Part shown: one piece after another, positions 39,228 to 47,266 of the stretch | How the letters are laid out: each line of letters opens with the position of its first letter | How positions within the stretch are numbered: the first letter of the stretch is position 1 | Source of the DNA: Blastocatellia bacterium | GTDB lineage: Bacteria > Acidobacteriota > Blastocatellia > UBA7656 | DNA: 63,129 bases | NCBI GenBank assembly: GCA_035275065.1 | Contig: DATENM010000142.1 | Span: 1 to 63,129, forward strand | Direction: 5' to 3' | Translations under genes and position numbers: made by a program | Notes under the pieces: model-generated | Databases searched by the model: none | Seen by the model: only the letters and a program-made list of their open reading frames with translations | Told to the model about the DNA's origin: nothing

Positions 39228-39363
39228 TCAGCTATTCCTGTGCAGATGAAGGCGGCACGAATCGCCGTTGCGTTGGCTGATTCCAACGTCAACGGCGATT
39301 CGTGCCGGTCAGGCGCAATCGTCCGTCCTCATGATTTGCTACTTGGTTGAGCGGACGGGATGA

Positions 39364-39906
39364 TTAGTCCTCATCCTTGATCGGCACCCGTTGCACGAGC
39401 GCGCCCACCCATTGTCCAGGGTTTTGCGTCTGGGTGAAGAACTGCGTGGTGAAGTTCGAATGGCAGATCACGCAACTCGTGTGGAAGGTGTTGCTCAGGG
39501 GAACCGAGGTTCGATAGTACCAGCGACCGTCGACGCGCTCGACGGAGGTGTTTCCTTCGCCCTGGAGCGCTTTGGTCAGCGACCGCCGCTCGAACGAGTC
39601 GCTGGGAAGGTCGTTGAGGCCGCCCTGAAGCGGGGGAAAAACGCCGATCAGCCGGATATCCCTATTCGCATTGTTGAAGATCAACGAGATCGCCTGCTTG
39701 CCCTGCTCCGCGTTTTCTGCGGTGGTCTCGTTGAACTCCGTGAATAGCGCCGCGATCAACTCATTGTGCAAGAATTCGTCTGTCTTCTTGGCGGAAGCCA
39801 CTTCCTCAGTCGAGGGCGGATTGTCGGGGCGTCCGAAGCCGACGACGCCAACGATAGTGAGCAGAATAACCAGCGCGATGCCGCGTTTAATTTTCATGTA
39901 GCGCAT
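39364..39906 (-). CDS. Small c-type haem protein (Tll0287/DUF3365-like)
   Basis: The protein has 180 residues. The N-terminus (MKIKRGIALVILLTIVGVVGFG) is a signal peptide or membrane anchor. The body ends with SCVICHSNF, a CxxCH haem-attachment site. The pattern of a helical start followed by VSVP-like strands and a late CxxCH fits Tll0287/DUF3365-type haem-binding sensor domains. ATG 39906 has AAAGGAGA before it. It is single and monocistronic, probably periplasmic redox sensing or electron transfer. Confidence 0.7.
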   Translation of the reverse strand: MRYMKIKRGIALVILLTIVGVVGFGRPDNPPSTEEVASAKKTDEFLHNELIAALFTEFNETTAENAEQGKQAISLIFNNANRDIRLIGVFPPLQGGLNDLPSDSFERRSLTKALQGEGNTSVERVDGRWYYRTSVPLSNTFHTSCVICHSNFTTQFFTQTQNPGQWVGALVQRVPIKDED

Positions 39907-40114
39907 TAACGTTCTCCTTTAATTGAATCTGTTGTTTCCGGTTTTTGTTAAGATGAGATGAGCGGCAGGGTGCGATGCGCGCAAGCTCTCCTTGCTGAAG
40001 TGGCTCATCGTTGTTCGAGGCCAACCTGACAACCAGGGGAGCGAGCAGATAGAAACCCTACCATCTCCACTTATCCTTCTCATCGAATCGGCATTCAAAA
40101 CTGACTGCCGAAAT
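39907..40114. other. Divergent intergenic region
   Basis: This is the shared upstream region of the haem-protein gene (minus) and the CHAT gene (plus). No gene is seen. The plus-side signals are listed separately at 40115-40148 and 40279-40312. Confidence 0.4.
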
Positions 40115-40148
40115 GGGAAGTTGCTGAACTTTGCACGATATTACTGCC
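40115..40148 (+). promoter_or_regulatory. Repeated promoter-like element, copy 1
   Basis: A 34-bp element carries GGGAAGTTGCTGAACTTT, a 7-bp variable spacer, then ATTACTGCC. Copies 2 and 3 lie upstream of the CHAT gene and its remnant. Read as a promoter, GGAAGTT and TATTACT would be -35 and -10 boxes about 17 bp apart. No gene start follows this copy closely; it is about 225 bp upstream of the CHAT ATG. Confidence 0.55.
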
Positions 40149-40278
40149 ACCACAAATGCCGGACATCAAAAAGATCAAGTTATAGTCCTTGCTTTTTCAG
40201 GCAGATGGATTAGACTTCAGCCCTGGCAGCAACTCGTGTACGGGAACTTACACTACAGCTTTTCAAACACCCAAAGAG

Positions 40279-40312
40279 GAGAAGTTGCTGAACTTTCGAT
40301 CATATTACTGCC
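40279..40312 (+). promoter_or_regulatory. Repeated promoter-like element, copy 2 (CHAT gene)
   Basis: This has the same boxes as copy 1 (GAGAAGTTGCTGAACTTT, 7 bp, ATTACTGCC). It ends about 60 bp before the CHAT ATG at 40373, a sensible place for a promoter. The likely reader is the sigma factor encoded at 45406-46461, by inference from neighbourhood and from the element's presence at the collapsed paralogue. Confidence 0.6.
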
Positions 40313-40372
40313 GACCCGATTTTTTTGGTGCATAGTGTTTGGTTCTCTGCAACTTGAAGGGAGGGTGTCGCA

Positions 40373-43300
40373 ATGCCGCTCGCGTTCCGCGCGTCGCTTT
40401 GTCTTCTGGCTTTGAGCTTGAGCCTCATCAATCCGGCCTCAGCGCAGCTTCAGTCACTGGCTTCCATATCGCGTTCGCCTCAATCGTCGGATGAAGAGAC
40501 CCTGCGCCGGATGACTGAACAATACGGCCTGGCACTCGCCGCAGGTGATCTGGAGAAGTTGCGGCAGTTCTGGAATCCGCAATCGCCCAACCTGGCGGCA
40601 CGCCGCAGATATTATAAAGACCTGTTCTCAGAATCGCGGATCGAACTCATCAGCTCAAAGGTGACGCGTCTGGAAATCACCAGCGACAAGGCCGTCTCAC
40701 GCCTGACCACGGACGAACGCCGGCTGGACAAGAAGACGGGCGCTGTGTCACTGACCTACGACCCGCTGCGCGGGGCCTGCCGCTCGTTTGAGTGGGTCAA
40801 GGCCGATGGCGGGTGGCGGCTTGAGCGCGAGTTCCTGGTCCAGGACGAACTCGCCGCCCGGCTTAACGCGATGGCTTCAGAGAAGGAGCGCGACGAGCTT
40901 TTGGTAAGCGAGAGCGTCCTGGTCACCAACGTCCTCGTCCTGGCTTTGTCTTCCAGAGGGATTCGCCTTAACGAGCGTGGGGACACCGACGCGGCGCTGC
41001 GCTGTTTCCAGTTGCAGCAGGCGGTGTCGGAAAAGATCGGCGACCGGGTGGGGAACGCCGGGGCATGGATGAACATGGCGATTGTGAAGATTTCACAGCA
41101 CGAGTACGAGAATGGTTTGCCGGTGGCGTACAAGGCGCTGGCGCTTTATGAGGCCGCCGGGTCGAAGCATGGCATGGCGCTCACGCTGGAAAAACTGAGC
41201 AAACTTTATCGCGGGCTCGGGGATTACCGGCGGGCCTTTGACTGCGTGCAAAAATCACTCCGGCTCTTTGAAGCGGAGAATCACCGCAGGGGGACCGCCC
41301 TGACGCTGTCTGAGGTGGCGATCATTTATGGGAACCAGAACAACCCCGAGCAGGCGTTGGCCCATCTGGAAAGAGGCCTGGCGATTGCTCAGGATATCGG
41401 GGACACCATTATGACGGCGACGCTGCGGCACAATATGGCTGTCGAATACCATAGATTGGGCGATTACAAACGGGCGCTCGAAATCTATCAGGGACTCCTT
41501 AAACAGACCGAAGGCTTCGGCGACAGGGTCGGGGCAGCGATGACCCGCGATCAGATTGGCAGCGTGTTGGCGGCGCAAGGCAGGTATGGCGAGGCGCTCG
41601 ATTATCACAGCCAGGCGCTCGCCGCACTTGAAGCCGCGAAGGAGCCGAGCGTCGCTGCCACGCTCAACAACATGAGCGGCGTCTATCTGGCGCAAGGAAA
41701 ATACGCCGAAGCCTTGGCGCTGGCGGAACGCGCGGTGTCGCTGTCGCGTCAAACCCTACACCAACTGGAGCTATGGGGCGGGCTTACGACGCTGGGTTAT
41801 AGCCATCTCGGATTGAATCACCCGTCGGAGGCCCGGCAGGCGTTTGACGAAGCGGTCTTGATCATTGAAAAGCTACGCACCCAAACGGCGGGCGGGGTTG
41901 AAGAGCAAGTCCGTTATTTTGAAAACAGACTGAACGCCCATCACGGCATGCTCAGCCTGCTGGTGAGGGAGAACCAAATTCGGGAAGCGCTTGTCTTCGC
42001 CGAACGCGCCAAAGCGCGGGCGCTGCTGGACGTATTGCAACACGGCAGAATCGGCCTTCAGAAAGCAATGACCGTTGAGGAGCAGGAAAAGGAACACCGG
42101 CTGAAGGCGGAACTGATCCGGCTCAACACGCAAGCCGACGTGCCGGGTCCGCAGCAGGCAGGCGAGCGCAAATCCCGACTGGAAAAAGCCCGCCTCAATT
42201 ACGAAGCCTTTCAGGATTCGCTCTATACCTTGCACCCTGAGCTGAAAGTCCAACGTGGCGAAGCCCCCGTCATCAACGCTGCGGAGCTGACCGCCCTGCT
42301 GCCCGACGCCACAAGCGCCCTGCTCGAATACGTCGTGACGGACGATAAGATTTATCTCTTTGCCGTCACGAAGGTGGCTGAGAAAGCAGAAACCGAGGTT
42401 CGGGTCTACACCCTGCCGATCAAACGCGATGATCTCGCCAGGCAGATCGAAGCCTTTCGGTTACAGCTTGCCAGCCGCGACCTCGGCTTTCGTGCCTCGG
42501 CAATCAAACTCTATGACCTGCTGCTCAAACCCGCCGCGCCGCAGCTTCGCGGCAAAACCAATCTCATTCTTGCGCCGGATGACACCTTGTGGGACCTGCC
42601 GTTTCAAGCCCTGCTCACGGGCGCGAATCGATTCTTGATCGAAGACGCGGCAATCGCTTATACGCCATCATTAACCGCGCTGCGTGAAATGATGAAGCGA
42701 CGGAAGCAGCAGAACGCGAATTCCTCCTCCACAACTTTGCTGGCGATGGGCAACCCGCAGCTTGGGAATGAAAGCGTTCACCGCGCCGTGCTGACGCGGC
42801 GTGATGAAAAGCTCGATGCGCTGCCCGAGGCCGAGCAGGAAGTCAAAGCCTTGAGGCAGTTGTACGGTGTGTCGCAAAGCAAAATCTATATCGGCGCCGA
42901 AGCCCGCGAAGACCGTGTCAAGCGTGAAGCCGGTCAGGCCCGCATTCTACACTTCGCCACGCACGGTATGCTCAATAACGCCTCGCCGATGTATTCACAC
43001 CTGGTTCTCGCCCAGGGCGACGCGGGTGAAGACGGCTTGCTCGAAGCCTGGGAACTGATGCAGCTTGATTTGAAAGCCGACCTGGCGGTGCTTTCCGCAT
43101 GCGAAACGGCGCGCGGGCGCATCGGCGCCGGCGAAGGCATGATCGGGCTGTCGTGGGCAATGTTCATCGCCGGCGTGCCCGCCACCGTCGTCAGTCAGTG
43201 GAAAGTCGAATCTGCCGGCACCCGCGACCTGATGGTGAATTTCCATCGCGGTCTGCTCTCACAGCCAGCAGCCGGGAAAGCAAAGCCGACAAAAACAGAA

Positions 43301-43396
43301 GCCCTGCGCCAGGCCGCATTGAAGCTCATGAAAAACGCTGAGAGCCGCCATCCGTTTTACTGGGCAGGATTCGTGCTGATCGGCGACGGCAGGTGA
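40373..43396 (+). CDS. Secreted TPR-CHAT caspase-like protein
   Basis: The protein has 1007 residues. A signal peptide (MPLAFRASLCLLALSLSLI...ASAQ) is followed by a region of about 120 residues that may be an NTF2-like fold, then TPR repeats (about 190-520; for example AALRCFQLQQAVSEKIGDR, EALDYHSQALAALEAAKE). A linker helix and a C-terminal CHAT protease domain complete it. The caspase-type dyad is present: His864 in LHFATHG and Cys910 in LSACETARG. ATG 40373 follows GGGAGGG. CHAT proteins are peptidases or peptidase-like effectors, often in cell-envelope signalling or conflict systems. The sigma and anti-sigma genes face it from the opposite strand, and a collapsed paralogue lies just behind it. 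Confidence 0.9.
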   Translation: MPLAFRASLCLLALSLSLINPASAQLQSLASISRSPQSSDEETLRRMTEQYGLALAAGDLEKLRQFWNPQSPNLAARRRYYKDLFSESRIELISSKVTRLEITSDKAVSRLTTDERRLDKKTGAVSLTYDPLRGACRSFEWVKADGGWRLEREFLVQDELAARLNAMASEKERDELLVSESVLVTNVLVLALSSRGIRLNERGDTDAALRCFQLQQAVSEKIGDRVGNAGAWMNMAIVKISQHEYENGLPVAYKALALYEAAGSKHGMALTLEKLSKLYRGLGDYRRAFDCVQKSLRLFEAENHRRGTALTLSEVAIIYGNQNNPEQALAHLERGLAIAQDIGDTIMTATLRHNMAVEYHRLGDYKRALEIYQGLLKQTEGFGDRVGAAMTRDQIGSVLAAQGRYGEALDYHSQALAALEAAKEPSVAATLNNMSGVYLAQGKYAEALALAERAVSLSRQTLHQLELWGGLTTLGYSHLGLNHPSEARQAFDEAVLIIEKLRTQTAGGVEEQVRYFENRLNAHHGMLSLLVRENQIREALVFAERAKARALLDVLQHGRIGLQKAMTVEEQEKEHRLKAELIRLNTQADVPGPQQAGERKSRLEKARLNYEAFQDSLYTLHPELKVQRGEAPVINAAELTALLPDATSALLEYVVTDDKIYLFAVTKVAEKAETEVRVYTLPIKRDDLARQIEAFRLQLASRDLGFRASAIKLYDLLLKPAAPQLRGKTNLILAPDDTLWDLPFQALLTGANRFLIEDAAIAYTPSLTALREMMKRRKQQNANSSSTTLLAMGNPQLGNESVHRAVLTRRDEKLDALPEAEQEVKALRQLYGVSQSKIYIGAEAREDRVKREAGQARILHFATHGMLNNASPMYSHLVLAQGDAGEDGLLEAWELMQLDLKADLAVLSACETARGRIGAGEGMIGLSWAMFIAGVPATVVSQWKVESAGTRDLMVNFHRGLLSQPAAGKAKPTKTEALRQAALKLMKNAESRHPFYWAGFVLIGDGR

Positions 43397-43510
43397 TGGC
43401 AAGGCCGCCGGCCCGGCTGACGGTTGCATTGAGAACCATCCGGCGCTGACAACGCCTAGCGCGATGATGGCCGCGCACACTGCGACCCGCATGACTGGTT
43501 TGTAATTCAA
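43397..43510 (-). pseudogene. Truncated 5' end of a minus-strand secreted protein gene
   Basis: A TTG at 43510 with AAAAGGAGAATATT before it opens a frame encoding a signal-peptide-like start (MNYKPVMRVAVCAAIIALGVVSAGW). After about 38 residues it runs into the antisense of the CHAT gene's 3' end, so only the 5' end of a former gene seems to be left. The evidence is the ribosome-binding site plus the hydrophobic segment only. Confidence 0.35.
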
Positions 43511-43789
43511 AATATTCTCCTTTTATCGGCTGTTCCCGCGTCCGCGCGGGCACAATTATTGTTCAGACTGCCGACTGGCGGACGCCTGACAATCAAGCGC
43601 AGCGGCAGCTTCAATCCGTCACGTAAGCGCCGGACTGATGTCGATTTCTTTAAGTGGCCTCCGTTTACCTGGCCATAAACGAGCTGGTCAATAAGCAGCT
43701 CTATAGGCTGGGCCGCAGACCTTGCGGCCTGACGATGAGGAATTGATCAAGAAGCCGTTTTATCAGTCTATTGGCTTCCTGTGAGCATT
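43511..43789. other. Intergenic stretch before the CHAT remnant
   Basis: No gene or clear signal is recognised in this stretch. Confidence 0.4.
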
Positions 43790-43974
43790 CAACTTTTGAA
43801 CACCTGAACGGGAAGTTGCCGAACTTTCCGATATATTACTGGCCGCTCGATTAATTTTGGCGAGTGTTGGGTAATACCCGTCACGTGAAAGAATAGGTGT
43901 TCCAGACGGTTCGCGTTTCGCGAGTCGCTCTGGCTGGCTTGGCGGGATTCGTGCTGGTGTGTGATGGGAGATGA
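43790..43974 (+). pseudogene. Collapsed CHAT paralogue: promoter, first and last codons only
   Basis: The segment aligns with both ends of the CHAT gene at 40373-43396. Element copy 3 (43810-43843) is followed, at the same distance as in the intact gene, by about 12 codons matching the CHAT start (43904 on; the ATG is now AGA, then x-x-A-F-R-x-S-L). Directly after, 36 nt match the CHAT end (intact WAGFVLIGDGR-stop; here LAGFVLVCDGR-stop, ending 43974). About 3 kb between the ends has been deleted. It is a fossil of a second TPR-CHAT gene and cannot be expressed. Confidence 0.7.
43810..43843 (+). promoter_or_regulatory. Repeated promoter-like element, copy 3 (CHAT remnant)
   Basis: GGGAAGTTGCCGAACTTT, 7 bp, ATTACTGG: the same boxes and spacing as copies 1 and 2. 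It lies about 60 bp before the vestigial start codon, as copy 2 does before the intact CHAT gene. Confidence 0.6.
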
Positions 43975-44018
43975 AGTCGACTGCGACTACCGGCTCGCAA
44001 GGCCCTGCGGCTAACCGT

Positions 44019-45320
44019 TCATTCGCTTTGGCGTCGTAAGGCCCGAACCTGACCAAGCAGGCTGCGGGCAATCTCCGAGTCGGGGTTTGCTTTTTGCACC
44101 GCGCGCAGTTCTTGTTCAGCCTCTTTCAACAACCCGGCCTCCGCGTACAGCAGCGCCAGGGTCAGGTGAGATGAGGCATAAGCCCGCTGCGCGTTCGTCA
44201 GCTCGTTGGCTTTCGCTTGATCCAGAATGCGGAATCTCGCCTGCGGCGCGGGCGGGCGCGGCGCTTTGAACTCTTGCCCGTCTTTGATGGCTTTCACCTG
44301 CCAGGCATAGACCTGACCGCGCGCGAGTGGTTGCGGCGCCGTCCACGATTGCCCTGTGAGTTGCGGGCTGGTAGCCACGAGGTTGAACTTGCTGTCGTAA
44401 ACCTCAACGACAGTGCCGGTCGCCCCTGCCATCGGCGACCAGCGGAAAGTCGGGTGATCAGTTATTAGCACTCTTCCAACCGGTTCGATCACTGAAAATG
44501 CGTCTCCCTGTTTGTCCGTGCTCATCAGCGAGCTTGGCGGGCGGGTGAGTCCCTTGAGCTGTGTTGACCTTTCAATCCGCTGGTTGGCGAGCGCTCCCTT
44601 TAGCATGTTCTGGTAAGCAGCCGGCAGGTCATCAGCGCCCGAGAGCTTGCCTTCCCGGTCCAACGTCAACTGACCTTCACCGTCATTGAGCTGCGCGACC
44701 ACAGGCGCGGGTGCGGGTGCAGGTGCAGGTGGTGCCTGGGGAGGGGGTGCCACGACGATCTCCGGTCTCGGCTCTCTATCCCGTGGCGTCCGCCAGATCA
44801 ACCAGCCGGTCAGTGCCAACAAAATGATCGCCAGGGCCGCGCCAAAGGCCAATCCCGGAGACCTCTGGAAGAAGGTCGGTAGAGAAGCACGGGTTCGCTG
44901 CCACCAGCCTTCAGTTGGAGAAGGGATCGAAGCCGGATGATATTCGCGCTTAAGCGAGGGCGCCGTCTGATCTCTGAAAGCGTGCAGGTCATCAACGGCC
45001 AGAGCGCACGGCTCGCAATGGGTCAAATGATCGCTAACCGTTTGCAGCTCTTCGCCGGACAGGATTTGATCGACGTATCCAGCCGTCTGTTCAGCAGTCA
45101 GATGCGCGCGTGCCGGGTGCGGTGCAGCAATCTCTGCCGCCTCGCTAAAAACTTCGGCGTGCAGGGCGAGGAAAGCCGCGTCGCCGTTCATCGCATATTC
45201 GATCTGTTGCCGACAACCTTCACACTCGCCCAGATGATCAGACACCGGCAGCAGTTCGCCGACGTTTAGCTGTTGCCGGCAGTAATCTTCAACCTGTTTT
45301 GCGGTCAGGTGTTCGGCCAA
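44019..45320 (-). CDS. Transmembrane anti-sigma factor with two zinc-binding domains
   Basis: The protein has 433 residues. Two tandem anti-sigma zinc-finger motifs are visible: DHLGECEGC (about 27-35) and DHLTHCEPC (about 103-111), each H-x3-C-x2-C. A single membrane helix (GLAFGAALAIILLALTGWLIW) separates them from a large outer part with an Ala-Pro stretch, an Fn3-like segment (HPTFRWSPMAGATGTVVEVYD) and a helical TPR-like end (LTLALLYAEAGLLKEAEQELRAV). It follows the sigma-factor gene by 85 bp on the same strand. It should hold that sigma factor at the membrane until an external cue arrives. The duplicated zinc domain is unusual. Confidence 0.85.
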   Translation of the reverse strand: MAEHLTAKQVEDYCRQQLNVGELLPVSDHLGECEGCRQQIEYAMNGDAAFLALHAEVFSEAAEIAAPHPARAHLTAEQTAGYVDQILSGEELQTVSDHLTHCEPCALAVDDLHAFRDQTAPSLKREYHPASIPSPTEGWWQRTRASLPTFFQRSPGLAFGAALAIILLALTGWLIWRTPRDREPRPEIVVAPPPQAPPAPAPAPAPVVAQLNDGEGQLTLDREGKLSGADDLPAAYQNMLKGALANQRIERSTQLKGLTRPPSSLMSTDKQGDAFSVIEPVGRVLITDHPTFRWSPMAGATGTVVEVYDSKFNLVATSPQLTGQSWTAPQPLARGQVYAWQVKAIKDGQEFKAPRPPAPQARFRILDQAKANELTNAQRAYASSHLTLALLYAEAGLLKEAEQELRAVQKANPDSEIARSLLGQVRALRRQSE

Positions 45321-45405
45321 GGCTCTTTATCCCCTCAGTCTCAACTCAAGCTGTCTGCTTACCTGAATAAGTTGACGAAAGTCGCCAATTATTAGCACTG
45401 ACGTT

Positions 45406-46461
45406 TCAAATAAACCCTTTCAATCGGCGCGTCAACCGTTCACGTCCCGATTTGCGCGCATTGATCACCTGCTGCCGCGTCAATCCCAGCACCTCAGCTA
45501 TTCTCGCGTCGTCTAGCGGCAACTCATTCCACAACTTGGCAAAACTGTCCGCGCTCATCTCCAGTGCATCCGCCAATTGGCGCAGCGTCGCGATCCCTGT
45601 GGCGGGAAACAGGGCAATACAACCGCGCCCATCCGCGTCTTTCAAATTCAACAACAAGGCGGCGCGCTGATTCAGCGGAAGCAGTTGCAGTTCTGCCCAC
45701 AGCCTTTGCAGAAAGATCCGTTTTTCAACCTGCCATGCCGGGTCTGGTTCTCCGGCCACGGCTTGAAACGCGCCGGCGTCTTCGTCCTCAGCAAGCGATT
45801 CAATCGGTTGATCCCTGATTCCGAGCAGCGCGGCTAGCGTGCTCACTAGTTCATCGAATTCAACGGGGCTGCCGAGGTGATTGAAAATCGCGGCCAGGGC
45901 GTCGCCCAACTCCTGCGGTCGGCTGCTTTTGAGCCTACGGATGTGAGCCAGCAGCCTCTCATCCTTTGACAGACCACCGAGCCGCTCGGCAGTCACCGCT
46001 TTCTTTTGTCCTTGCCACACGCCAAAGCCGGCAACGAGTTTCCTGTCCTCGTCCTGCCAAAGCGCAAAACCAGGTTGGCGCGTCAGCAGGTATTGAAGTC
46101 GGTTTTTGAGCGCGTGCCGTTCTGGAAATTGGCGTCGCATCCAGCGGGAACAGGTTCGATGCGCAATGATGGCTGCCATCCCGCGCACGTCAGTGATGGG
46201 ATGCTTGTCGGGCTGTTTGCGAAGCTGGTGCAATTCCGCCAGCAATTGCACCAGCACTTCCTGATAAATGTCATCCGCCTCAGCTCGTCCGTCTGCTCGA
46301 TGAGAGATGAGATGGAGTTTATAGCGAATGATCCCTTTGATCACCGGCTCCGCATGGACAGTAATCAGTCGTAAGAGGCGTTCGTCAGCCTGCTCGTCGT
46401 TGGTCTCCAGCAAGAGAGGTTCGAGCAGGATGTCGATCTTGGGCGACGACTTTTTCACCAT
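45406..46461 (-). CDS. Large ECF-like RNA polymerase sigma factor
   Basis: The protein has 351 residues. Region 2 is recognisable in ADDIYQEVLVQLLAELHQL and region 4 in LPLNQRAALLLNL with the helix-turn-helix RIAEVLGLTRQQVINARKSGRERLTRRL at the C-terminus. An insertion of over 100 residues separates the two, making it larger than a typical ECF sigma factor (about 180-200). ATG 46461 begins MVKKSSPKID. It probably controls the CHAT gene through the 34-bp element and is held by the anti-sigma factor encoded next. Confidence 0.85.
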   Translation of the reverse strand: MVKKSSPKIDILLEPLLLETNDEQADERLLRLITVHAEPVIKGIIRYKLHLISHRADGRAEADDIYQEVLVQLLAELHQLRKQPDKHPITDVRGMAAIIAHRTCSRWMRRQFPERHALKNRLQYLLTRQPGFALWQDEDRKLVAGFGVWQGQKKAVTAERLGGLSKDERLLAHIRRLKSSRPQELGDALAAIFNHLGSPVEFDELVSTLAALLGIRDQPIESLAEDEDAGAFQAVAGEPDPAWQVEKRIFLQRLWAELQLLPLNQRAALLLNLKDADGRGCIALFPATGIATLRQLADALEMSADSFAKLWNELPLDDARIAEVLGLTRQQVINARKSGRERLTRRLKGFI

Positions 46462-46779
46462 TCATTCGTTGCCGCCTTGTGCAGGAATGTGCGCGCAGTG
46501 GCGCCACTGCCGGATGCGCTAGTTAGTAAGCTATGGAACGACGGCCGGCAATGAAAAACCTCAGTCAGCCACTCGTACTACAAAACATTCGCAGATGGCA
46601 GCAACAATCTAAACCAGCAATACGAAATCGGCAATACGAAATCATCTGAATAGGCGAGCCGAACAGCCCCGCTAAAGGCTACTTCGTCGGCCCGCCTCGC
46701 TCACACGATGAGCAGTCAAGATTGCGCTTCGCGGCCTCCACCGGAACGAGTTGTTAGCGGCGCGATTTCACGAACGCAT
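46462..46779. other. Intergenic region upstream of the sigma factor gene
   Basis: No gene is recognised. A tandem repeat of GCAATACGAAATC lies near 46618-46645. The region presumably contains the minus-strand promoter of the sigma/anti-sigma operon. Confidence 0.4.
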
Positions 46780-47100
46780 CGCCGGACCAATAATCTTACG
46801 AAACACGGTCGCGCCGCTCGCGCCCAACGATTTGTTGTGCCCGCCGGGAAGTTGTGCATTCAACGCGCCGTGTGGCGGCAGCTTCTGCAAACGCCGAAGA
46901 CTGAAGCAACCGTCAGGACGTTGCACATCCCGCGTGAACTGGTTGACGTGCTTTGCGCCCACAGAGAGCAATCCAAGTGGGCTGCGGAAGATGATTTCAT
47001 GTTTGCGCGAGAGGACGGAACGCCCTATGACGCTGACCACCTGCGCCGGGTTGTGCTGTATGAGGTGAAGCGCGGGCGGCGCATCCGGCATCAAGGGGCG
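46780..47100 (+). pseudogene. Tyrosine recombinase remnant 2
   Basis: The plus strand preserves the central part of a phage-type integrase: LLQTPKTEATVRTLHIPREL, then VLCAHREQSKWAAEDDFMFAREDGTPYDADHLRRVVL. The downstream HxLRHT box and catalytic Tyr are missing; the frame becomes unrelated after about 47090 and no sensible start precedes it. It is the same family as the scrap at 18241-18430 but covers more sequence. Confidence 0.75.
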
Positions 47101-47266
47101 CACGGGCTGAAGGGCTGGTGCGCCCACTGTTTCTTTAGCGCTTGCCATCGAGATTCGCCCACTCGCCCGACTCCATGAAGCTCGCTCAGAGGTAAGGATG
47201 TTGATAGCGCGGACTGCCGAGCCTCTTCAGTTGCACCTGACGGAGTGCTTCGCAACCAACTGGCAT

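Noticed and set aside
40155..40260. A further collapsed CHAT paralogue after element copy 1
   Set aside because: Unlike copy 3, the sequence after copy 1 shows no match to the CHAT start or end.
46708..47178. Intact integrase gene
   Set aside because: Only the middle of the family is present; the catalytic His-Arg and Tyr boxes are missing and both ends are unrelated sequence.
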